A stretch of DNA of 64,000 nt from Sporosarcina sp. NCCP-2716 (GTDB lineage: Bacteria > Bacillota > Bacilli > Bacillales_A > Planococcaceae). How positions within the stretch are numbered: position 1 is the stretch's first letter; every line of letters begins with the position of its first letter. Made by a program: the position numbers and the translations under genes. Positions 42,484 to 51,347 of this stretch are shown in pieces. Below the pieces are notes generated by a model. It had not been told where the DNA came from. It searched no databases and saw nothing but the letters and a program-made list of their open reading frames with translations. The stretch is taken from contig NZ_BRCF01000007.1 of NCBI RefSeq assembly GCF_023707985.1, positions 124,001 to 188,000 of the forward strand. The letters are read 5' to 3'.

Positions 42484-42646
42484 ATGGAGCGGTCAGCTAG
42501 GAGAATTGAGCGGTTAGCCGCGGGAATTGATCGCTTTCCTGTCCGAATTGAGCGGTTAGCTGGAGCAATGGATCGCTTCGACGGCGGAATGGATCGCTTA
42601 CCTGAGAGAATTGATCGCTTAGCGTAGTGAATGGAGCGGTCAGCCG
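42484..42646. repeat. Array of eight 21-nt repeats
   Basis: Eight units begin exactly every 21 nt at 42484, 42505, 42526, 42547, 42568, 42589, 42610 and 42631. The unit is roughly ATTGAGCGGTTAGC plus seven variable bases; some units have GATCGCTT in place of GAGCGGTT. It lies between cydS and rlmCD. It can be read in frame as seven-residue repeats, but no start or ribosome site supports a real gene. Confidence 0.9.
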
Positions 42647-42668
42647 CCCCCGCATGTCCTTCATCCCG

Positions 42669-42696
42669 AAAAAAAGGCTGCCCGCGGGCAGCCTTT
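42669..42696 (-). terminator. Terminator of the cyd operon
   Basis: Perfect 10-bp stem AAAGGCTGCC/GGCAGCCTTT with CGCG loop, followed by a T-run on the minus strand. Confidence 0.92.
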
Positions 42697-42701
42697 CCAC
42701 C

Positions 42702-42821
42702 TTACTTCTTTTCCTTTTCCTTTTTCACTACCCAGCCGTCCATCGGTGCCACGACGAATGCGGCGATGATCAGCCCGATGAGGACGATGAACGGTGCGTA
42801 GAAGATGATGAATTGTTCCAT
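42702..42821 (-). CDS. cydS: Cytochrome bd oxidase small subunit CydS
   Basis: A 39-residue membrane peptide: MEQFIIFYAPFIVLIGLIIA then FVVAPMDGWVVKKEKEKK. Starts with the family pattern (FYAPF) and one membrane helix, with a charged tail. It is the third subunit of Bacillales cytochrome bd oxidase, in the position of CydX. AAGGAGG lies 7 nt upstream, and it is 12 nt after cydB in the cydABS operon. Ends before a clear terminator. Confidence 0.88.
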   Translation of the reverse strand: MEQFIIFYAPFIVLIGLIIAAFVVAPMDGWVVKKEKEKK

Positions 42822-42833
42822 GCGATTGCCTCC

Positions 42834-43859
42834 TTATGCATGATAGTCGTCTTTGCCTTGGACATAGTCTTTGTCGAACAGGAACAGACGCATGACGAGG
42901 ATGAGTGCCGGAATGAGCAAGCACAGTCCGAGGACAAACACGACAATGAGTGAAATCGCCATGGCCGGGTTCGTGAAGCTGTCGTAGATCGTCAAGTACG
43001 GATACAGCAAGTATGGATAATGCGAGGCGCCATATCCATAGAAGGCGAACGCGAACTGTCCCGCGAGCATGGCGAACGCCCAGCCGTACTGCCGTTTCGT
43101 GAACAGCAGGTAAACCGTCCCGACGAACAGCAGGAGTGAGATCAGGAACATCGGCCAGAACGTCTGGATGTTATTGTAGTGTTCCGGCTGGTATTTCCGC
43201 AATTCCACGATGATGCCGCCCGCTGCGATCATCGTCGGAACCGCCCACGTGAGCGCGTAGCGGCGGAGCAGACTCGTTGCGTCAGCATCCCCCGCTTTGT
43301 TCGCGTACCACGTCAGGAACACGGCGGAAATGTAGAGCGTTGCGGACAGGCTCAGGACGACGATCGACCATGTCAGCGGGCTCGTGAACAGTTTCCAGTA
43401 GTCGAGCACCGGATTGCCGTCGACCATTTCAATGAACCCGCCTTCCGAGATGGTCAGCACGATCGACAGCGACGCCGGAATGAGCAGACCCGCCAATCCG
43501 TACATGAACGAATAGCCTTTGTGGCCCCTCGCCCCGTACGTCTCAAACGCATAATAGGAACCGCGGATCGCCAGCAGGATCACACCGAAACTGACCGGTA
43601 CAAGGAGCGTCGTCCCGTAATAGAACGCCGTTTTCGGGAAGAACCCGATGATCCCGACGAAGAAGAACACGAGAAAGACGTTCGTTATTTCCCAGACGGG
43701 CGACAAATACCGCTGGATGACACGCGTGAGGATACGCTCTTTCCCGGTGATCCGGCTGTAGGCGTTGAAGAAGCCTGCGCCGAAATCGATCGCACCGACC
43801 ATTATATAGCCGAACAGGAAGGTCCATAATACGGTGATCCCAAGGATTTCAAGGTTCAT
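42834..43859 (-). CDS. cydB: Cytochrome d ubiquinol oxidase subunit II
   Basis: A 341-residue membrane protein with about nine helices. Begins MNLEILGITVLWTFLFGYIMVGAIDFGAGFF, with the conserved Asp-Phe-Gly of subunit II, then SPVWEITNVFLVFFFVG. With CydA it forms the quinol oxidase that reduces oxygen to water at low oxygen tension without pumping protons. The start overlaps the cydA stop by ATGA (43856-43859), so translation is coupled. Confidence 0.95.
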   Translation of the reverse strand: MNLEILGITVLWTFLFGYIMVGAIDFGAGFFNAYSRITGKERILTRVIQRYLSPVWEITNVFLVFFFVGIIGFFPKTAFYYGTTLLVPVSFGVILLAIRGSYYAFETYGARGHKGYSFMYGLAGLLIPASLSIVLTISEGGFIEMVDGNPVLDYWKLFTSPLTWSIVVLSLSATLYISAVFLTWYANKAGDADATSLLRRYALTWAVPTMIAAGGIIVELRKYQPEHYNNIQTFWPMFLISLLLFVGTVYLLFTKRQYGWAFAMLAGQFAFAFYGYGASHYPYLLYPYLTIYDSFTNPAMAISLIVVFVLGLCLLIPALILVMRLFLFDKDYVQGKDDYHA

Positions 43860-45205
43860 CGCACATCACGTCCTTTCATCGCATGGCGGTCTTCCAGTTC
43901 TTTCTCCACCGGATTGCGGTGGAACATGCGTCGCAGGACGACAATGCTGCCGACACCTAGCACGAGGTAGAGCAGGCAGAACAGGATGAGCATGAGGTCG
44001 ACCTGGCCGCTCGTCGTCGCGGCTTCCGACACTTTCATGATGTCACGGAGGATCCACGGCTGCCGGCCGACTTCGGCGAACCACCAGCCGAGTTCGATGG
44101 CGAGGACGGACAGCGGACCGCCGAGCACGATGAGCCAGCGGAACCATTTCGTCGAAGTGAATGTCCAGTTGCGCCATTTCCCGAGCAGGAATACGCCTGA
44201 CAGGAACGCCATCCACATGCCGATGAACACCATGAAGTTGAACAGGTAGTGGATGTAGAGCGGCGGCACTTCATCTTCCGGGAACTGGTCGAGCCCGGTC
44301 ACTTCCGCGAACGGATTGTTCGCAGCCAAGACCGACAGACCGTACGGAATCTTGATGGCGTACTTCGCTTCGTTGTTTTCGTCAAGCACCCCGAGCAGGA
44401 TCAGCTCCGCTTTGTCGGTCGTTTCAAAGTGCCATTCTGCAGCCGCCAGTTTTTCCGGCTGGTACTCGGCGAGATATTTGCCGGAGAAGTCGCCGATGAC
44501 GGCAGCCCCGATCGAGAATATGAACCCGACTTTCATCGTCAGCAGAAGCGCTTTCTTGTGATAGACATGATCCGAGCCGCGCAGCAGGCGGAATGCTGCA
44601 ATCGCTGCCAGCAGGAACGCGGCAGTCATGAACGCCGTCACGACGACGTGCGCCACTTTTGTCGGCATCGCCGGGTTGAACATCGCGAGCAGCGGACTGA
44701 TATTGACGAGTTCGCCGTTGACGATGTCAAATCCGCGCGGCGCGTTCATGAACGCGTTGACGATCGTGATGAACACCGCCGAGAACGCAGCGCCGAGCGC
44801 GACGGGAATCAGCAGCAGCAAGTGTTTCTTCTGGTTTTCGAAACGGTCCCACGTATACAAATAGATGCCGAGAAAAATCGCTTCGAAGAAAAAGGCGAAT
44901 GTTTCCATGAACAGCGGCAGGGCGATGACGTTTCCGGCTAGTTCCATGAAGTTCGGCCATAATAAGGACAGCTGCAGTCCGATCGCTGTCCCGGTGACGA
45001 CGCCGACCGCCACCGTGATGACGAATCCGCGCGCCCATCTGCGGGCGAGCAGGATGTAGTGCTCGTCGTTCTTTTTAATGCCCACCCACTGGGCAATCAT
45101 GATCATGAGCGGGACACCGACGCCGATCGTGGCGTAGATGATGTGGAAGGACAGTGTCGTTTCCGTCAGTACCCGAGAGAAAAATACAGCTTCTTCGTTT
45201 CCCAT
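43856..45205 (-). CDS. cydA: Cytochrome d ubiquinol oxidase subunit I
   Basis: A 449-residue membrane protein. Heme ligands and signature regions are visible: SRVLTETTLSFHIIYATIGVG (His for heme b595), the Q-loop region GLDQFPEDEVPPLYIHYLFNFMVFIGMWM (Met/His region), and GWWFAEVGRQPWIL, a hallmark of subunit I. It oxidises quinol (menaquinol here) and reduces oxygen. Length is like other short Q-loop forms of Firmicutes. It is first of cydA-cydB-cydS, preceded by a 30-residue membrane peptide gene. Confidence 0.97.
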   Translation of the reverse strand: MGNEEAVFFSRVLTETTLSFHIIYATIGVGVPLMIMIAQWVGIKKNDEHYILLARRWARGFVITVAVGVVTGTAIGLQLSLLWPNFMELAGNVIALPLFMETFAFFFEAIFLGIYLYTWDRFENQKKHLLLLIPVALGAAFSAVFITIVNAFMNAPRGFDIVNGELVNISPLLAMFNPAMPTKVAHVVVTAFMTAAFLLAAIAAFRLLRGSDHVYHKKALLLTMKVGFIFSIGAAVIGDFSGKYLAEYQPEKLAAAEWHFETTDKAELILLGVLDENNEAKYAIKIPYGLSVLAANNPFAEVTGLDQFPEDEVPPLYIHYLFNFMVFIGMWMAFLSGVFLLGKWRNWTFTSTKWFRWLIVLGGPLSVLAIELGWWFAEVGRQPWILRDIMKVSEAATTSGQVDLMLILFCLLYLVLGVGSIVVLRRMFHRNPVEKELEDRHAMKGRDVR

Positions 45206-45248
45206 TTGAGCTGCCTCCTTAAGTCGTTATGCAATGAGTCCGGTGCCC

Positions 45249-45341
45249 TCAGCTGAACAGGCGGCCGAGTATGGACAGGAGCATGATACCTGCGACACCG
45301 AACGCCAGCCACATGAGAACCTTTTCTTGTTTTTTGTACAT
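45249..45341 (-). CDS. 30-residue membrane peptide upstream of cydA
   Basis: Reads MYKKQEKVLMWLAFGVAGIM then LLSILGRLFS, with one membrane helix after a basic start. GGAAG ribosome site lies 8 nt before the ATG (AGGAAG). It lies 43 nt before cydA on the same strand. The size suggests an accessory peptide of the oxidase or an unrelated small protein; CydX-like sequence is not apparent. Call is supported by ribosome site, hydrophobic pattern and position only. Confidence 0.55.
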   Translation of the reverse strand: MYKKQEKVLMWLAFGVAGIMLLSILGRLFS

Positions 45342-45443
45342 CCGGCCACTTCCTATCTTCACTGATTTCGGTCAAAACTCCGGTTACACTTAGTGGTTTC
45401 CCTATTTACGATTAAAATATCCCTGATCGGGTATATAGAATTG

Positions 45444-45454
45444 ACGAAATTCGT
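45444..45454. promoter_or_regulatory. Possible operator palindrome upstream of cydA
   Basis: ACGAAATTCGT is a perfect 11-nt palindrome in the divergent region of cydA and the Nudix gene. It is not a good Rex site (TTGTGAA...TTCACAA). Function uncertain. Confidence 0.25.
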
Positions 45455-45474
45455 ACAACTGGTTTGCGAAATGA

Positions 45475-45503
45475 TTGAATAATTTCGAATTGAATGGTAT
45501 ACT
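45475..45503 (+). promoter_or_regulatory. SigA-type promoter of the Nudix gene
   Basis: TTGAAT (45475-45480), a 17-nt spacer, and TATACT (45498-45503): close to the consensus of housekeeping promoters; the gene start is 26 nt further on. Confidence 0.75.
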
Positions 45504-45528
45504 AGTACAATTAAGCGAGGTGAGCACA

Positions 45529-45960
45529 ATGAAATTAAAACGGAAAGTACTTGCCTATATTACACGCGGCGAAGAAGAGGACCGGGACCTTCTTGTGTTC
45601 GAACACAGGGACTACCCGGAAGCCGGTCTCCAAGTACCCGGCGGGACGATCGAGCGCGATGAGCTGCTGATCGACGCGCTGTATCGCGAGATCGAAGAGG
45701 AATCAGGCATCCAGCGCGACGAGCTCGTCCTTTGCGGCAAGCTGCATAAGACCAATTTCTTCCCGAAAGATAAGGATGAAGTATTGGAGCGGAACGTCTT
45801 CCATTTCGATTACGTCGGTGACCACGAGCAGGAATGGGATTACACCGTGCACGGCGATGGAAAAGATGAAGGGCTCATCTTCCATTTCAAATGGATTCCG
45901 GTCGAAGAGCTGCCGAAGCTTGCATCGAAGCAGGATCAGGCATTGGAATTCATCGAATAA
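45529..45960 (+). CDS. Nudix hydrolase
   Basis: A 143-residue protein. Nudix box: GGTIERDELLIDALYREIEEESGI (G-x5-E-x7-R-E-x-x-E-E-x-G). The frame MKLKRKVLAYITRGEEEDRDLLVFEHRDYPEAGLQVPGG is of the MutT-like single-domain type. The substrate (nucleotide or related pyrophosphate) is unknown. ATG 45529 has GAGGTG nearby; the longer frame to 45475 overlaps the promoter and is rejected. A good terminator follows. Confidence 0.88.
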   Translation: MKLKRKVLAYITRGEEEDRDLLVFEHRDYPEAGLQVPGGTIERDELLIDALYREIEEESGIQRDELVLCGKLHKTNFFPKDKDEVLERNVFHFDYVGDHEQEWDYTVHGDGKDEGLIFHFKWIPVEELPKLASKQDQALEFIE

Positions 45961-45973
45961 GAGGGATTAACGG

Positions 45974-46005
45974 AAAGCAGCGGGCTTGTGCCTGCTGCTT
46001 TTTTT
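45974..46005 (+). terminator. Terminator of the Nudix gene
   Basis: AAAGCAGC and its complement GCTGCTTT flank a short loop, then a seven-T run. Confidence 0.88.
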
Positions 46006-46022
46006 GTGTATGGAAGGCGTGG

Positions 46023-46230
46023 CTTGAGCGGTTCGAGTACTCGCTTGAGCGGTTCTTGTGCCTGCTTGAGCGGTTCTCGTCTCGCTTGAGCGGTTCGAGT
46101 ACCCGCTTGAGCGGTTCATGTGCCCGCTTGAGCGGTTCTCGTCTCGCTTGAGCGGTTCATGTGCCTGTTTGAGCGGTTCTCGTCTCGCTTGAGCGGTTCA
46201 TGTGCCTGCTTGAGCGGTTCGTACCGTTCT
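46023..46230. repeat. Array of ten GAGCGGTT repeats (period 20-21 nt)
   Basis: Ten copies of CTTGAGCGGTTC with a variable 8-9-nt tail start at 46023, 46044, 46065, 46085, 46106, 46127, 46147, 46168, 46188 and 46209. Three tail types alternate (CGAGTACTCG/CCCG, ATGTGCCTG, TCGTCTCG). Located between convergent genes, no protein support. Confidence 0.92.
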
Positions 46231-46248
46231 GGAGCGCATCCGCCCTCT

Positions 46249-46347
46249 AACCGCTCGTTTCCCCCGCTTAACCGCTCGTTTCCCCTGCCTAACCGCTCCA
46301 TTCCCCTGCCTAACCGCTCCATTCCCCTGCCTAACCGCTCCATTCCT
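46249..46347. repeat. Inverted array of five AACCGCTC repeats (period 21 nt)
   Basis: AACCGCTC, the complement of GAGCGGTT, starts at 46249, 46270, 46291, 46312 and 46333, exactly 21 nt apart, with tails like CATTCCCCTGCCT. Together with the array at 46023-46230 it makes a large interrupted inverted repeat. Confidence 0.92.
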
Positions 46348-46368
46348 CCCCCGCCCGCCCCCCACAAC

Positions 46369-46395
46369 AAAAAAAACTCCGCATACGCGGAGTTT
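46369..46395 (-). terminator. Terminator of dgkB
   Basis: AAACTCCGC/GCGGAGTTT hairpin with a T-run on the minus strand, just after the dgkB stop. Confidence 0.88.
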
Positions 46396-46401
46396 CACAA
46401 A

Positions 46402-47316
46402 TCACCAAGTACGGTCCTGTTCACGGAGCTGGTCGAACGGGACGCACATCTGAATATGGCAGGACAGGTTTTCGAAGACGGCAGGGATTTTGCCGCCGTA
46501 TTCGCCGTCCAGGTTGATGAGCACTTCTTCGTCGGATGTGACTTTCACCGACTGGGCTTTGCAGGAGATCACGAGCGGGTCGTTCAGGTGCTCACCGCGC
46601 ACAGCCAGCGTCACCACCCGGATGAATTCGGCGATGTTGCACTTCTTCAATATGAGCAGCGTGAACTTTCCGTCGTTGATACTTGAGTCTGGCGCAAGTT
46701 TCTCAAAGCCGCCGACGGAATTTGTCAGCCCTACGAGGAACAGCATCGCTTCGTCGTCGAACACTTCGCCGTCGTACTCGATCCGCACTTTACTCGCGTG
46801 GATGGACGGCATCATTTCGATGCCTTTCAAGTAGTACGCGAGCTGGCCAAGCATCGTCTTCAGGCGGCTCGGTACTTCATATGTCAGTTCGGTCAGGCGG
46901 CCGCCGCCCGCGATGTTGATGAAATACCGGTCGTTCATCATGCCGACGTCCACCGGGATCATCTGTCCTTCCAGGATGATGTCGAGCGCCTTATCGATGT
47001 CGCGCGGAATCCGCAGCGCCCGTGCGAAGTCATTCGTCGTCCCCATCGGAATGAGGCCGATCGGCGGGCGGTCGGCGAACGCCGAGATGCCGGCAACGAC
47101 TTCGTTCAGTGTCCCGTCACCGCCTGCTGCGATGATCAGGTCGAACCCGCGCTCCACGGCGGCTGCCGCTGCGACGGTGGCATCCCCTTCACAAGTCGTG
47201 GCGTGGGCGGAGGCTTCATAGCCCGCCTGCTCCAGCTTCATGAGCACGTCCGCCAGGTTTTTGCGGAATGCTTCCCGTCCCGCAGTCGGGTTGTAAATGA
47301 TACGAGCACGCTTCAT
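46402..47316 (-). CDS. dgkB: Diacylglycerol kinase DgkB (YegS/BmrU-type lipid kinase)
   Basis: A 304-residue lipid kinase. N-terminus MKRARIIYNPTAGREAF; nucleotide-binding motif AAGGDGTLNEVVAGI (about residues 66-80); the conserved PIGLIPMGTTNDFARAL follows; the C-terminal domain carries the SKVRIEYDGEVFDD segment. It phosphorylates diacylglycerol to phosphatidic acid at the membrane for lipoteichoic acid recycling (Bacillus YerQ). ATG 47316 has GAGAGGG about 9 nt upstream. It is next to gatCAB as in Bacillus, with a thioredoxin-like gene between. Confidence 0.95.
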   Translation of the reverse strand: MKRARIIYNPTAGREAFRKNLADVLMKLEQAGYEASAHATTCEGDATVAAAAAVERGFDLIIAAGGDGTLNEVVAGISAFADRPPIGLIPMGTTNDFARALRIPRDIDKALDIILEGQMIPVDVGMMNDRYFINIAGGGRLTELTYEVPSRLKTMLGQLAYYLKGIEMMPSIHASKVRIEYDGEVFDDEAMLFLVGLTNSVGGFEKLAPDSSINDGKFTLLILKKCNIAEFIRVVTLAVRGEHLNDPLVISCKAQSVKVTSDEEVLINLDGEYGGKIPAVFENLSCHIQMCVPFDQLREQDRTW

Positions 47317-47367
47317 ACGTTGTTTCCCTCTCTCTGTACACACTCGTTGTGCCGGCAGCAGCTGTCG

Positions 47368-47937
47368 TTATGCGTTCGCCTGCAGCACGGGGGTGAATGT
47401 ATTGCGTATATCTTCGTAGACAGTCAGCCAGAACTCAGGCTTCGTCGTATATTCAGCCGTGATCTTGTCGAGGACGGCACGCTGTTTCTCTTCGAAATCC
47501 GGCGCATCCTTCGGCGGGATCCCTTTCTTCAGTTCCATGACACGTTCCTGGATCGAAGCCGCGCGCGGTCCCCATTTAGCCAAGACATCGCCGTTTGCGT
47601 CCAGCAGCAGGTAGACGGGAATCGAGCGCCCGCCGTTCGTCAGATGACGGTCGATGAGATCGGTGTCTTCGTCGCGGTACACAGCGCGTACATCAAGATC
47701 TGCAGCTTCCGCGATGCGGCGCAGGATAGGGTTGTTCATCATCGCGTCACCGCACCAGTCTTCCGTGATGACGAGGACGCGGGACTTGGCCTCTTTCAGC
47801 AGGGAGATGAATGTGTCGTCTTTCGGCACGTCAAACTGTTCGTAAATGGAAAAGCTGCTTTCCTTATGGTGTTCCATCCGGTCCATGTAGTCTTCCAGTG
47901 AAATCGCCTGTTCGAAATACTCCAATTCTGTTGCCAA
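47368..47937 (-). CDS. Thioredoxin-family protein with a single-Cys site
   Basis: A 189-residue thioredoxin fold. The site is VLVITEDWCGDAMMNNPIL: WCGDA with one Cys (about residue 62) rather than CxxC, then the cis-proline in SIPVYLLLD. The fold is common in Firmicutes and often annotated as thioredoxin family; the lack of the second Cys suggests another redox role, for example bacillithiol-linked. The start is TTG at 47937, with AAAGGAG about 11 nt upstream. A gap of 51 nt to dgkB. Confidence 0.85.
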   Translation of the reverse strand: MATELEYFEQAISLEDYMDRMEHHKESSFSIYEQFDVPKDDTFISLLKEAKSRVLVITEDWCGDAMMNNPILRRIAEAADLDVRAVYRDEDTDLIDRHLTNGGRSIPVYLLLDANGDVLAKWGPRAASIQERVMELKKGIPPKDAPDFEEKQRAVLDKITAEYTTKPEFWLTVYEDIRNTFTPVLQANA

Positions 47938-48066
47938 CAGCCTTCACACTCCTTTACTTCAAGTGTACCCCTTGCAGCGCAAACAAAGCAATTCTCATGC
48001 CGGCGCCTTAGAAAACGCCCTGCCTCCGGCTGTTTCGGCCGGCGTACAGGACGTCATCTAGGTTGC

Positions 48067-49497
48067 TTATCGTTTGCTGATTTCGTCCAGCAGCAGTTTG
48101 TTGACCATTGGCGGGTTCGCCTGGCCTTTCGTTGCTTTCATGACCTGGCCGACGAGGAAGCCGACAGCACGGTCTTTCCCGTTCTTGTAGTCTTCGATCG
48201 ACTGTTCGTTCTTATCGAGGATTTCGCCGATGACGGTACGAAGTGTGCCTTCGTCGGAGATCTGGACGAGTCCTTTGTCCTTGACGATCTGGCCTGCGTC
48301 GCCGCCGTTCTCTGCAAGTTCCTTGAACACTTTCTTCGCGATCTTCGACGAAATCGTGCCGTCTGCGATTAGCTTGACAAGGCTTGCGAGGCCTGCAGGC
48401 GTGATCGGTGTTTCGCTCAGTTCCTTGCCTTCTGAGTTCAAATACGCCGACACTTCGCCCATGAGCCAGTTCGAAGCGAGTTTCGCATCCGCTCCGGCAC
48501 TGACGGTTTCATCGAAGAAATCGGACATCTCCTTCGTCAGCGTCAGGACGTGTGCGTCGTATGCCGGCAGGCCGAGGTCGTTGACGTAACGGGCTTTCCG
48601 CGCATCCGGAAGTTCCGGAATTTCGCGCTTGACCCGTTCGATCCAGTCTTCGTCGATGATGACCTCCGACAGATCCGGGTCGTTGATGAACCGGTAGTCG
48701 TTCGCGCTGCCTTTAACGCGCATCAGGACGGTCTGGCCGGTCGCTTCGTCGTAGCGGCGTGTCTCCTGGACGATTTTGCCGCCGGACAGGAGGACTTTCT
48801 CCTGGCGCTCGACTTCATTCGCGATTCCGCGGCGGACGAAGTTGAAGGAGTTCAGGTTCTTGAGTTCGGTTTTCGTGCCGAATTCTTCCTGACCGTATGG
48901 GCGCAGCGAGATGTTGGCGTCACAGCGGAGCGAGCCTTCTTCCATCCGGACGTCGGAAACGCCGGTGTACTGGATGATCGCTTTCAGCTTTTCGAGGAAA
49001 GCGTACGCTTCGTTCGGTGTGCGGATGTCAGCCTCCGTGACGATCTCGATGAGCGGTGTGCCCTGACGGTTCAAGTCGACGAGGGAGTAGCCGCCATCCG
49101 CGTGCGTCAGTTTCCCTGCATCTTCTTCCAGATGGACGCGTTCGATGCGAATCTTCTTCTTGTAGCCGTCGACTTCGATTTCGATCCAGCCGTTCGCGCC
49201 GACAGGACGGTCATCCTGGGAGATCTGGTACGCTTTCGGATTGTCCGGATAGAAGTAATGCTTCCGGTCGAAGTTCATCGTCCGGGCGATGTCGCAGTTC
49301 AGCGCCATCGACGCCTTCATGCCGAAATCGATCGCCTGTTTGTTCATCGTCGGCAGTGTGCCGGGATACGCCAGGTCGGTCGGGTGGATGTTCATATTCG
49401 GGGCTGCGCCGAAGTGGGCAGGAGCCGGCGAAAAGATTTTCGTATCTGTTTTCAGTTCAACGTGGACTTCAAGTCCGACAATCGTTTCGAAGTTCAT
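48067..49497 (-). CDS. gatB: Aspartyl/glutamyl-tRNA amidotransferase subunit B
   Basis: A 476-residue GatB. Starts [23 protein letters not shown], with VGLEVHVEL typical, and the middle [19 protein letters not shown]. The C-terminal YqeY-like tail (about 400-476) is present. It activates the misacylated Glu-tRNA(Gln) or Asp-tRNA(Asn) with ATP and passes it the ammonia from GatA. GGAGGGG is 8 nt upstream. Last gene of gatC-gatA-gatB. Confidence 0.98.
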   Translation of the reverse strand: MNFETIVGLEVHVELKTDTKIFSPAPAHFGAAPNMNIHPTDLAYPGTLPTMNKQAIDFGMKASMALNCDIARTMNFDRKHYFYPDNPKAYQISQDDRPVGANGWIEIEVDGYKKKIRIERVHLEEDAGKLTHADGGYSLVDLNRQGTPLIEIVTEADIRTPNEAYAFLEKLKAIIQYTGVSDVRMEEGSLRCDANISLRPYGQEEFGTKTELKNLNSFNFVRRGIANEVERQEKVLLSGGKIVQETRRYDEATGQTVLMRVKGSANDYRFINDPDLSEVIIDEDWIERVKREIPELPDARKARYVNDLGLPAYDAHVLTLTKEMSDFFDETVSAGADAKLASNWLMGEVSAYLNSEGKELSETPITPAGLASLVKLIADGTISSKIAKKVFKELAENGGDAGQIVKDKGLVQISDEGTLRTVIGEILDKNEQSIEDYKNGKDRAVGFLVGQVMKATKGQANPPMVNKLLLDEISKR

Positions 49498-49499
49498 GG

Positions 49500-50960
49500 T
49501 CAGTTCCCCTCCCTTGCAGGCGGCGTCTGTTTATGGAATTCAGTCGCTTGCTCGTATGCGTGCGCCACTTTGTAGAGCAGCGGTTCTTCGAAGTGGTTGG
49601 CGATGATCTGCAGACCGACCGGAAGCCCTTCCGCGAAACCGCACGGTACAGAGATCGCCGGGATGCCGGCAAGGTTCATCGGTGTCGTGAGCAGGTCGTT
49701 TGCATACAGTGTCAGCGGATCTTTGATCGTCTCGCCGAGTTTGTAGGCGTTCGTCGCGCTTGTCGGTCCTACGATGACGTCATAGTCTCTGAACACATCC
49801 TGGAAGTCCTGCGCGATGAGCGACCGGACTTTCTGCGCGCGCTCGTACAAGTCTTCGTGGTGGCCTGCGCTCAGCGCGTACGTGCCGTAGAGCACACGTT
49901 TCTTCACTTCATCACCGAAGCCTTCCGCGCGCGAACGCAAGTAGATCTCGTTCAGATTTTTCGCATCGGCCGGGTGGTAGCCGTACCGGATGCCGTCGAA
50001 ACGGGCAAGGTTCGAGGACGCCTCTGCCGATGAAATGACGTAGTACGTCGGCGCTGAATAGCGGGAATAGCTCAAGTCGATTTCGTCGACGTGTGCGCCG
50101 AGTGATTCGAGGACACCGATCGCCGTCTTCACAGCATCACGGACTTCCGGCTGGACGCCTTCGCCGAGGTACCGTGCAGGCACGGCGATCTTCAGTCCTT
50201 TGATGTCGCCTGTCAGCGCACTGCGGTAGTCCGGCACTGCTTTTTCGGAAGCTGACGCGTCGCGGTAGTCGGAACCGGCGATCGCACTCAGCAGCATCGC
50301 ATTGTCTTCAACGGTTTTCGTGATCGGGCCGATCTGATCGAGTGACGATCCGAACGCGACGAGTCCTGAACGGGATACACGGCCGTACGTCGGCTTCATG
50401 CCGACGACGCCGCAGAATGCTGCCGGCTGACGGACGGAGCCGCCTGTGTCGGAACCGAGGGAGTAGAGCACTTGGCCGGCTGCGACAGCAGCGGCCGAAC
50501 CGCCTGAAGATCCGCCCGGCACGCGGTCGAGATCCCATGGGTTATGGGTTTTCTGGAACGCGGAGTGCTCGGTCGTCGAGCCCATTGCGAACTCGTCCAT
50601 GTTGAGTTTCCCGACGATCACCATACCGCTGTCTTTCACGCGCTCCGTGACTGTCCCTTCGTAGACCGGCACGAAGTTCTCGAGCATCTTGCTCGCACAA
50701 GTCGTCCGGATGCCTTTCGTGATGATGTTGTCCTTGATACCGATCGGCATGCCGAACAGGAGACCGCGTTCAGCGTCCGGCAGGCTGTCGAGCTGGTCTG
50801 CCGCCTGCAGTGCTTCGGTTTCCGTCACAGTCAGGAACGCCTGGATCGGGCCGTCCGTTTCCTTGATGGTCTTGAGCGTTTCCTCTGTGAGTTCCTTCAC
50901 CGACAGTTCGCGGCTATGTAAAAGAGACTGCAGTTCGGACGCTGTTTTGTTTACTGCCAT
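49500..50960 (-). CDS. gatA: Aspartyl/glutamyl-tRNA amidotransferase subunit A
   Basis: A 486-residue amidase-signature protein. Triad: Lys in [11 protein letters not shown], Ser in [14 protein letters not shown] and Ser in [14 protein letters not shown]. It hydrolyses glutamine to provide ammonia to the GatB site. It ends 2 nt before gatB and starts 24 nt after gatC, a tight operon. Confidence 0.98.
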   Translation of the reverse strand: MAVNKTASELQSLLHSRELSVKELTEETLKTIKETDGPIQAFLTVTETEALQAADQLDSLPDAERGLLFGMPIGIKDNIITKGIRTTCASKMLENFVPVYEGTVTERVKDSGMVIVGKLNMDEFAMGSTTEHSAFQKTHNPWDLDRVPGGSSGGSAAAVAAGQVLYSLGSDTGGSVRQPAAFCGVVGMKPTYGRVSRSGLVAFGSSLDQIGPITKTVEDNAMLLSAIAGSDYRDASASEKAVPDYRSALTGDIKGLKIAVPARYLGEGVQPEVRDAVKTAIGVLESLGAHVDEIDLSYSRYSAPTYYVISSAEASSNLARFDGIRYGYHPADAKNLNEIYLRSRAEGFGDEVKKRVLYGTYALSAGHHEDLYERAQKVRSLIAQDFQDVFRDYDVIVGPTSATNAYKLGETIKDPLTLYANDLLTTPMNLAGIPAISVPCGFAEGLPVGLQIIANHFEEPLLYKVAHAYEQATEFHKQTPPAREGN

Positions 50961-50984
50961 AAGTCAATTCCTCCTCTATACAGG

Positions 50985-51275
50985 TCAGTCCAGGATATTC
51001 GGTACTTTGATCATTCCGTCTTCGTGGTCTTCGACGCTCTTCAGCATGTCGTCACGGTCCAGAATGTCTGCGGGTTTATCTTCGCGCAGCACGTTCGTAA
51101 TCGTAAGCGGGTGGGTCATCTGCGCTACGTTCGTTGTATCGATTTCTTTCAGTCGATCCGTAAATTCGAGCAGGGTGTCCAAGCGGTCTGCGAACTTCTG
51201 CGCTTCCGCATCCGGCATATCGATCCGGGCGAAATTCGCGTAGTACTGGACTTCCTCTTTTGTGAAATTGGACAT
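50985..51275 (-). CDS. gatC: Aspartyl/glutamyl-tRNA amidotransferase subunit C
   Basis: A 96-residue small subunit, of standard length: YYANFARIDMPDAEAQKFADRLDTLLEF, then the Pro-rich end TNVLREDKPADILDRDDMLKS. It stabilises GatA and links it with GatB. AGGAGG is upstream. Start of the gat operon. Confidence 0.97.
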   Translation of the reverse strand: MSNFTKEEVQYYANFARIDMPDAEAQKFADRLDTLLEFTDRLKEIDTTNVAQMTHPLTITNVLREDKPADILDRDDMLKSVEDHEDGMIKVPNILD

Positions 51276-51347
51276 ACTCTCTCCTCCTGGCTTTTATCAG
51301 TACGATTAATCATAACACCTTCGCTGGATGATGAAAAGTTCCTTAGG

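Noticed and set aside
42497..42700. Open frame with seven-residue repeats on the minus strand
   Set aside because: It only reflects the 21-nt array and the terminator; no ribosome site.
45441..45462. Rex binding site upstream of cydA
   Set aside because: The outer TTG/CAA match but the inner half-sites do not; only a short ACGAAATTCGT palindrome remains.
46023..46347. CRISPR array
   Set aside because: The shared core is about 8-12 nt with 21-nt period, too short for CRISPR, and no cas gene is present.
46159..46686. Open frame across the repeat arrays into dgkB antisense
   Set aside because: It follows the 21-nt period and then the antisense of dgkB.
48550..49575. 341-codon plus-strand frame
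   Set aside because: Antisense to gatB; no ribosome site or recognisable motif.
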